Positions 57,062-64,000 of a stretch of DNA of 64,000 nt are shown here, piece after piece. Made by a program: the position numbers and the translations under genes. Position 1 is the stretch's first letter. The number at the start of each line of letters is the position of its first letter. The notes beneath the pieces were generated by a model. That model ran no database searches. It saw only the letters and a list, made by a program, of their open reading frames with translations, and was not told the DNA's origin. The DNA comes from Toxonevra muliebris. Taxonomy: Eukaryota; Arthropoda; Insecta; Diptera; Pallopteridae. The DNA lies in contig CAVNUY010000013.1 in NCBI GenBank assembly GCA_963691655.1, forward strand, positions 124,001-188,000, in the 5' to 3' direction.

Positions 57062-60000
57062 TCATAATCGATTACTCTTTACGCAACTAACCAATAATAA
57101 AGCTGATGAATTGGAGCAAATGGTGAACGATTTTATTACTGCAGATAATCTAGGAGTGCGGCCTGTTGAGAAACACATCGAAAGCGAAGATGTTATTAGA
57201 GTAAGGCGTTTATTGGAAAGGACTACGGTACGAGTAAGAACGCGTTTTGAAACCAGTCTACTATGGAAATACGACAAATTGGTGCTACCAGATAGTCGTG
57301 ATATGGTAAAGAAAATGTTTTTTGGGTTAGGAAGAAAATTCGAGCTCCACGATAACTTTAAGAAGAAGTATGTGCGTATTATGGCAGATTATGAAAGGAA
57401 AGGACATTCGAGAGCACTGAGCAAGGATGAAATAGCGGTAACAGATATCTGTACGTGGTGTCTACCACACTTTGCGGAGTATAATCTAAACAAGCCGTGG
57501 AATTTACGTCTAGTTTTTGATGCGGCTGCAAAGGTACGTGGTTTTTCATTAAATTCAGTTTAGTTAAATGGGCCTTATCAATGCCAACCTCTAACTACAG
57601 TATTGATGAAATTTAAACAGCGAAGGATTGGAGTTTGCGCAGACATTGTAGAAATGTTTCATCAGGTGAAAATTCGTCATGAAGATCAAAAGGCGCAACG
57701 CTTCCTATGGAGAACTAATTCGAACATGCCGATTCAAGAGTATGCTATGGCGGTGATGACGTTTGGAGCAACTTGCTCGCCTTGCTCAGCCCAATTTGTA
57801 AAAAACCACAATGCAAACGAGTTTAAAGAAAAATATCCGGAGGCGGTCAGCGCTATAATTAATAATTATTACGTCGACGATTTAGTTCATTGTTTCTGCA
57901 GCGAAGGTGAAGTCACTCAATATATTGTATGGGTATACAAGCAAGGTTGATATGATAAAAAGCTGATCATTTCTAATTCCGCACTGATTAGCAAAACGTT
58001 TAACGAATACTAAGAAGAAAAACAAACTTGGAATCTCAATCGAGGTAATGGAGCAAAGATGCCCTAGGAATTGGTATATCATTTGAAAAGGCCGATCCCC
58101 AGTTATTAAAAGGTTTCAGAAGCCCCACTAAACGAGAAGTACTAAGTATAACAATGTCAATGTTTGATCCATTTGGTTTAGCAGCAGAATATTCACTTGT
58201 CGCCAAACTAATACTGCAGTTGATCTGGCGCAACCGAGTTGAGTGGGATGAAGAAATACCGGCAAATGCTCATAGAGTTAGAAAACCTTAAGGTACTGAG
58301 ATGCTATGGTCTGAAGTTAATGGAAGTACCGGTGGTGTTACACATTTTCAGGGATGCCAGTGAAATGGCGTGCGCCGCAGTAGCGTATTTGAGGATTACG
58401 GGTGAATCACGAGCAGTGCAGTCAGCGTTCGTGGCCGGCAAAACAAAAAATATGCTCCTTTGAAGTTAACATTGATTCCGCGCCTAAAGCTACAAGCGAC
58501 AGTGTTAGAAACTCGCCTTCGGCAACTGATTCTAAAGAGCCACGATGTAACACCATTTAGAGTTGTAATGTGGAGCGACTCGAAAACGACAATTTCTAAA
58601 ATAAAATCAGACAACAGACGCTATAAGCCTTAGGTAGAATATAGAGTAAACGAAATATTAGAGAACAGCGAATTGGCGGAATGGCGTTGGCTTCCAAGTG
58701 GATCTAAACCAGCGGACTTTGAAACACGATTAATAACAAGGAACGCGGATCAGTTTGGGTAAAAAGGGTCAAAAGATTACATGGCCTGAGTTGAAGCAAC
58801 ACGAAGAAACTAGTGAAGAGCTGCGCTTAAAACCCATTTTTATTTTGATTCCAATTTATGATAATATTTTTAATAATTTCTCATCATTCCCAAGGTTGAA
58901 GAGAGCCGTGTATTGAATTCTACGGTTTCGTATTGATTGCTTGAGAAATCGAAGCGAAAGGAAATATAGTGAACTAGATGAGGCCAAACTGGAGAAAGCA
59001 GATTTAGCAATTTGTCGTAGCGTCAAAATGACGGTTTATGCCGACGAGTATAATTCGTTAAAAAATAAAAATCGTGTGGAACGTAATAGCACGTTGTGGA
59101 AGTTATCACCGAATTTACATGAATCAGAAATCATGCGCGTAAACGGGAGGTTGAATGAAGTGGCGGAAATCTCACCATATGCACGAAGGCCAATAATCCT
59201 TCCCAAAAATCATCACGTTACTGATTTGATTGTGGACTATTATCATTGTGCATGGAATCATCAAAATAATGAAACAAGAGCCGCGGAGATTCGAAGACGA
59301 TATTGGGTTCCACATGCGAGGTTTGACTCTCCACCAAAAGATGCCGAGTCTGCATAAAGAATCGCGCAGTGCTTGTAACGTCAATGATGGGACAATTGCC
59401 TGAAGACAGAATTACGCCGTTTGTGAGACCCTTCTCGTACGTAGGGTTGGACTACATAGGCCTTTTTGCGGTACTTATCGGCATGCGGAGCAAATAGCGA
59501 TGTATAGCATTATTCACCTGTTAAACCACGTGTACTGTACACCTAGAAATGGCAAGGGATCTCGTGTCTTATGTGTATTCGCAACTTCATGAATAAGATT
59601 GGAACGCCAGTACGCATCCGCTCGGACAACGGCACTAATTTCGTCGGAGCCAATAAGGAGTTGAAGCGATAATTGGAGGACTTTGACAATGCAAAAATCA
59701 CAGATGCGCAGGCGAAGCGAAGTATTGAACGGGTTTTTAATTGCCCACTAAATCCACACGCGGGAGGCAGTTTGGAAAGTCTGGTGTGAAGCGTAAAAAG
59801 AGCGATGGGAACTGTTTTATTCAATGAGAACCTGAATGAGCACAGTCTGTATAGCTTGATGTGCGAAGCTGAAAATATTTTAAACTCGAGACCTTTAACC
59901 CACATACCACTACATGCACCTACTGATGAACCACTCACCCCTAATCATTTTCTTTTAGGTACTCTAAATTCTGACCAAACACCTAGTCCCTTGGAAGAGA

Positions 60001-60210
60001 AGCTCCAAGCGACGACGAAGCATTGGCGGAAGGTTCAACAGTTGTAGCATCGATTTTGGAGAAAGTGGCTTAATGAGTATCTTCCTGACTTATGTCGTAG
60101 GACGAAGTGGTGTTAGCCAGTCAAACCGCTGGCAGTCAAAGACGTGAACCTGGTGTGTGATAGCGATATAAATCGCGCTAAATGGCCGATGTATTCCAAA
60201 TTTCTTGACA
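57062..60210 (+). pseudogene. pol of the BEL/Pao element (RT, RNase H, integrase), broken
   Basis: Open stretches in changing frames. 57111-57563 is the Pao-type region before RT (VRTRFETSLLWKYDK and CTWCLPHFAEYNLNKPWNLR). 57603-57950 is the RT with GVCADIVEMFHQVKI and the catalytic YVDD at 57868-57879. 58239-58630 carries the RNase H start (LHIFRDASEMACAAVAYLR). 58941-59357 is the integrase zinc-binding region (RRYWVPHAR). 59600-60200 is the integrase core and C-terminal part (RSDNGTNFVG, ILNSRPLTHI, TPNHFLLG). At least six stops or frameshifts (for example near 57563, 57950, 58463, 59357, 59670, 60045) mean no working protein. Confidence 0.85.
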
Positions 60211-60664
60211 ATTTTCTTAATTGTGCCAAAACTATTTATCCAATCGAATCAACATGTATAAACGTAAGATGAGAAATTTTAATACAGTAAAATCGCGATA
60301 ATTCGTGCCGTTAATTCGAAAATCTCAATAATTCGTAACAAACTGTTGGTTCCTTGAAAAAAATCGCATTAATTCGTAAAAATTCCATACACTTTGGTTC
60401 CCTCGCTAATTCTTTCTATTTTTTTTCTATATAAGGTCGTTTAACCTCTTATAAATTGAAATTGGTTGTTGACAACCTCTTATAATTTGTAATGTAAAGC
60501 AAAATTACTATGTATGACACTATGATTCGAAAAAAATGAATCATAGTAGATAGCTACGTTCACTTTTTTTGATGAAATTTTTTGTGTTTTTCGTGGTTGA
60601 CAAGATACGCGAGAAGAGCCTTAAACAACCATAAATTACAGGCTTTTTAGAACATAGTTTTTAA

Positions 60665-61205
60665 CGGGGTCCAATATGTGTACATTAGATGGCTTATTTT
60701 GCTAAAGTATTTCAGATCTTAATTGTGACAGCGGAATATGAAAATAGGGTGCTAAAAACCAATTAAAATGAAAAAAAAATTTAAATTTGTGAAAACTGGA
60801 TGCGCTACTCCGAAAACCGTGATTTTAAAGGATGTTTTACAATAGGTTTGGGATTTTGTATGGAAAAAGTATTCAAGTCCAAAGTATCCATACCTACGTA
60901 AAAAATGCCGATACAACTGAACACAAAGCCACCCGTAGCGGCTAAAGTGGCCATTTGGCACTTTTTTTTACGAATTTTCAAATTCACCCTTTAGGATTTT
61001 GAAGTTAGCGGTAATTTTTTAAAAATTAAAGTACGTAGCATTGTAGGTAATTCAATTTAGTTTATTTAAAACACAAATCGAGTTATATTTGAGCTAGTAA
61101 ATTAACTTTTAATGAACCTATGTCAAGTACAATCAAGTTCACCTTTGACAAATGTCATCAAAAAATTGAACGAAAAAAACAAAGCAGGAGTTGTAAAAAT
61201 TGTCT
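60665..61205. repeat. Long inverted repeat, left arm
   Basis: About 540 bp whose inverse is at 62050-62640. Shared words include GTGCTAAAAACCAATTAAAA, GGATGTTTTACAATAGGTTT, TAGCGGCTAAAGTGGCCATT and AGGTAATTCAATTTAGTTTA. The two arms could pair as a long RNA hairpin. Confidence 0.85.
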
Positions 61206-61260
61206 TATCGTGGAAATTTGTAATCTTTATTTTCGTCTGTCAATTACAGTATTATTTGTA

Positions 61261-61945
61261 CAGGTTTCCCACGAACAACACTGCACTCGTAGAGCACGAT
61301 TTCGGGATTTCCACGATTTGTTAATAGCGGAAATCCCCATATAACACGATGCCACTATAGCACGATTTCCTTCCAACTTGATTTGTGAATAGCTGAATCT
61401 CTTGTTTAACACGATTGTTAATAAGCTATTTAACTACAACTCTAATTTTTATTTGTTAAATTTATCAAATTCCAGTTTACTCTGTGTTCTAGTTTCATTG
61501 TCATTTTTACTTGTTAAATTCAAATTTTTTCTTTAAATGATCCAATAAATTTTCTGTTAAGTGCTTATTATTAAAAAAATTTTATATAAAATCAATATTA
61601 TTTCCTTTTTTTTTTTTTTTTCTTTTTACAACCAAAAATAAAAACTTTAATTTATTTTTAAAAGTGAAAAAATGTATCAAACCGTACAAAAAGTTAAAAT
61701 ATACATGAATCAAATGAATGCCCCTGAATGTGACAGCTCGAACGGGCACTTATCCCAAAAAGTTGTTTTTTAAACTCTTGGAACATGACCTTTTTGGTAC
61801 TACTTTCTTGTCCCGTATAATACAATTTCGTATATAATACGGCAGATTTCTAAATTCTTGGAAACTAACTCCGCACTATAACATGAATTCGCACAACACA
61901 ATGCTTTTTTGGAACCTAACAATCGTGTTATACGGGGGACACCTG
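61261..61945. mobile_element. 685-bp pogo/Tigger-like MITE in the hairpin loop
   Basis: Left end CAGGTTTCCCACGAACAACA; right end on the opposite strand CAGGTGTCCCCCGTATAACA; TA on both sides (61259-61260, 61946-61947). Internal repeats of [TA]AACACGAT and CACTATAACA/CACTATAGCA type occur near both ends. No transposase. Confidence 0.75.
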
Positions 61946-62049
61946 TATTACATATTGATATAAATCAACAATTTTGACGCAAGCGATTAAGTATGTAGAA
62001 AACTTTAATAGTTAGTAGTTACTTCTTAATTGGTAAGTTTCACTAATTT

Positions 62050-62640
62050 AAGGTAATTTTTTCAACGTCTGCTTTGTTTTGTGCAATTTTTTGGCAACAT
62101 TCTCGACATGGGTTCACTAAAAGTTAATTTATTAGTTCAAATACAACTCGATTTGAAAAACTTTTGTGTTTTAAATAAATTAAATTGAATTACCTACAAT
62201 GCTACGTATTTTAATTTTTAAAAAATTACCGCTAACTTCAAAATCCTAACGGTTGAATTTGAAAATTCGTAAAAAAAAGTGCCAAATGGCCACTTTAGCC
62301 GCTACGGGTAGCTTTGTGTTCAGTTGTATCAACAAACTGGGTACGCCATTCACTTTAGAGGCATTTTTTACGTAGGTATGGATATCTGAAAATCTTGTAT
62401 ACACAACTTGAATACTTTTTCCATTCAAAATCCCAAACCTATTGTAAAACATCCTTTAAAATCACGGTTTTCGGAGTAGCGCATCCAATTTTCGCAAATT
62501 GAAATTTTTTTTCATTTTAATTGGTTTTTAGCACCCTATTTTCATATTCTGCTGTCACAATTAAAATCTGAAATACTTTAGCAAAATGTATGGAGCAAAT
62601 AAGCCATCTAGTGTACATACGTGCATACATATTTCAGTTA
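62050..62640. repeat. Long inverted repeat, right arm
   Basis: Inverse of 60665-61205, with a 15-25-bp insertion near 62332-62360 and scattered substitutions (AAATGGCCACTTTAGCCGCT, CCTATTGTAAAACATCCTTT). Confidence 0.85.
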
Positions 62641-63299
62641 AATGAATAATTGTTTTTGCTTTTTTTCTATTAAAGAAATTGAAAAAAAACATCAATTCGT
62701 ATTTTTCTTATTTTAACTTCGTTAACCCTGGGATTGTATGTCCCAATAATGTTTCGAAAACTCAAAAAAAAATGGGAGATATGGTTTCCATTTTATTTGT
62801 GTTTTCTTCAAAATACTAATGGTGGCTGTCAATGAGTGGATTGTATACATGAAGCTTCATCGCCGTAAGTTGCCTTTGCTATAATTCCTAGTTACAAAGG
62901 TTGTAGAAGACATTATATTCGATTGGAAAACTTAAGGATAATTGTAACGATTAAGAGTCCTGGACATATTTTTTAAAATTTATTTTAACATAAAATATTG
63001 AAGAAATTCAACCAGATTTTGAGAAAAAACTCTAAGATGAAAGGATTATATCAAAATCTTGTCAAATCGAAAATCTCTGTAATTCGATTACGAATTATCG
63101 GGATTCTACTGTATCTTTAATTTCATATACTGCTTGTGTAAATCGAGTTCTTAGTTTCTAAGATATTTGTAATCATGTGTTCCGATAAAAAAAATTCAAC
63201 TGACGATATCTCCAAAACCACTCCATAGAATTTAGAGTTGATTTTCGGGCTCAGCGACCAATTTTACATAGGATAGTGGTGTTATTTGTAAACTAGTGT

Positions 63300-63415
63300 A
63301 ATTGTAATTTTATAAATTTGTGTTTCATAATTCCTTTTAGGAAATAAAACATACGCATGTTAGCGAAGAGTGTTTTAATATTTGCAACTCCTGAGGAAAC
63401 AAGAACATATATTGT
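63300..63415 (+). repeat. 3' LTR segment of the BEL element
   Basis: Direct repeat of 56328-56440 (AATTGTAATTTTATAAATTT, AAGAGTGTTTTAATATTTGC). Confidence 0.7.
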
Positions 63416-64000
63416 TGGGGATAAATTGTATTAGTGCATCCCTAATGGCTGCTGATGTTTGTTTAAGTTTTACTTAGTTTATTAAATAATAAAAAGCGCA
63501 ATGAACGATTCACGATTTGATTTGGCGTTTATGTTTATGATTTTGGTTTTAATTTCATTCTTAACTCACTCCAATAGACATTTTATAGCGGGGAATACAC
63601 GATAAGGCTCAATTATGCATAAGTAACGGAACAAAACGGTTAAGTGATTGCCGAAATCGTAACGCAACATAGAGTTCTATCTTCGATAGATTTCTACGTT
63701 CTATTATCTACGTTACGTTACTTATGCATAATTGAGGCGTTTTTCTTATTAAATCTGAGCAGAGCACGAGTTGTCAAAAAATGTAATCGTGTTGATGGCG
63801 TAAATAAACAGCGCTAGTTTTTATAACGCTTCTGAATTTAGACTAAAGAGTGTGTTATGGCCAGAAGAAGTTGATAGTAATGTGAATATAAACTTCAACA
63901 TCGAAATGAGATTTAAAAATATTTATGTATTAATATGTACTTATAGTTATAAATTACACTGTGTGACAGTGAAAATATACTCTCCTCCAGACATAGTTCA
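63416..64000. other. Intron 2 stretch at the window end
   Basis: No gene recognised. It contains the small hairpin element at 63608-63736. Confidence 0.4.
63608..63736. mobile_element. 129-bp hairpin (mini-MITE)
   Basis: CTCAATTATGCATAAGTAAC at the left is mirrored by GTTACTTATGCATAATTGAG at the right, a 20-bp perfect inverted repeat with weaker pairing further in. It looks like a very short non-autonomous DNA element; no target duplication was seen. Confidence 0.6.

Larger units (their letters stand above)
60285..63111. mobile_element. pogo-like element carrying a long internal hairpin
   Basis: Left end CAGTAAAATCGCGATAATTC, right end on the opposite strand CAGTAGAATCCCGATAATTC, each preceded by TA (60283-60284, 63112-63113). 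The CAGTANAATC start, TA duplication and AATTCG-rich subterminal repeats fit pogo/Tigger-type Tc1-mariner elements. There is no transposase. It sits in the BEL element between pol and the 3' LTR. Confidence 0.75.
56328..63415 (+). mobile_element. BEL/Pao LTR retrotransposon, degenerate and split
   Basis: LTR-like direct repeats at 56328-56440 and 63300-63415 bracket a decayed pol at about 57060-60210. The interval 60285-63111 is a later DNA-transposon insertion. Domain motifs (Pao-type peptidase-RT region, YVDD, RNase H, integrase with BEL-type C-terminus) place it in BEL/Pao. The gag region (56440-57060) has lost its frame. LTR boundaries are approximate. Confidence 0.75.
54512..64000 (+). 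other. mGluR: Intron 2 of mGluR (5' part, at least 9.5 kb)
   Basis: Begins GTAAAT at 54512; no further receptor exon was found before the window end. It contains a LINE scrap, a BEL/Pao element and its nested insertions. 54520-55780 holds no recognised feature other than AT-rich DNA and an A-run at 55629-55640. Confidence 0.7.

Noticed and set aside
61112..61412. Overlapping 60-75-codon frames in the pogo-like element
   Set aside because: They cross a MITE boundary and differ between the two hairpin arms; no coding support.
62722..62745. TTAACCCTGGGATTGTATGTC as a piggyBac end
   Set aside because: No matching partner end with TTAA was found nearby, and it lies inside the pogo-like element.

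Overview
The window is a transposon-rich, AT-rich stretch of an insect genome, almost certainly a higher (cyclorrhaphan) fly. The one recognised host gene is a metabotropic glutamate receptor very like the fruit-fly mGluR. Its first coding exon is at 27823-29219 and its second at 54249-54511, both on the + strand. They are separated by a 25-kb intron, and a second intron runs from 54512 past the window end. The splice phases agree (phase 2 out, phase 1 out of the second exon). The Drosophila orthologue lies on the dot chromosome (Muller F), so this may be a Muller F contig; that is inference. A second possible host gene is hinted at by one 59-bp ankyrin-like exon with good splice sites on the - strand at 18748-18806.

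Layout. 1-10330: a CR1/Jockey-like LINE broken in several places by other elements. Two oppositely oriented copies of an unclassified family (called X here) with a dispersed motif GTTACTTACGTTTCA lie to its left (1-2586) and inside it (6385-8080). A hAT-like element with an 8-bp target duplication (8278-9980) is inserted in its 3' part. 10503-17694: a complete but degenerate Ty3/mdg1-412-like LTR retrotransposon with both LTRs, a tRNA-Arg-type primer site, gag, pol, polypurine tract and 4-bp target duplication. 17700-27820: intergenic DNA upstream of the receptor, with a tRNA-like relic, two tandem repeats, a 349-bp MITE and a truncated hAT relative.

29220-54248 (receptor intron 1): LINE fragments, a SINE pair in opposite orientation, three hAT-type copies of one family, relics of unassigned transposon proteins, and an apparently intact two-gene PIF/Harbinger transposon (37159-40045) carrying a 351-aa DDE transposase and a 274-aa Myb/SANT-like protein. 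A Helitron (42144-44374, - strand) sits inside a palindromic MITE, and another MITE ends about 120 bp before exon 2. 54512-64000 (intron 2): a LINE scrap and a decayed BEL/Pao retrotransposon (about 56328-63415). The latter is split by a 2.8-kb pogo-like element (60285-63111) whose interior is a long hairpin with a further MITE in its loop.

Most mobile genes here are dead. The Harbinger element is the exception: all exons join in frame, the DDE residues are present and the ends carry a target duplication. Nested insertions, with uninterrupted sister copies in the same window, give direct evidence for several element boundaries.
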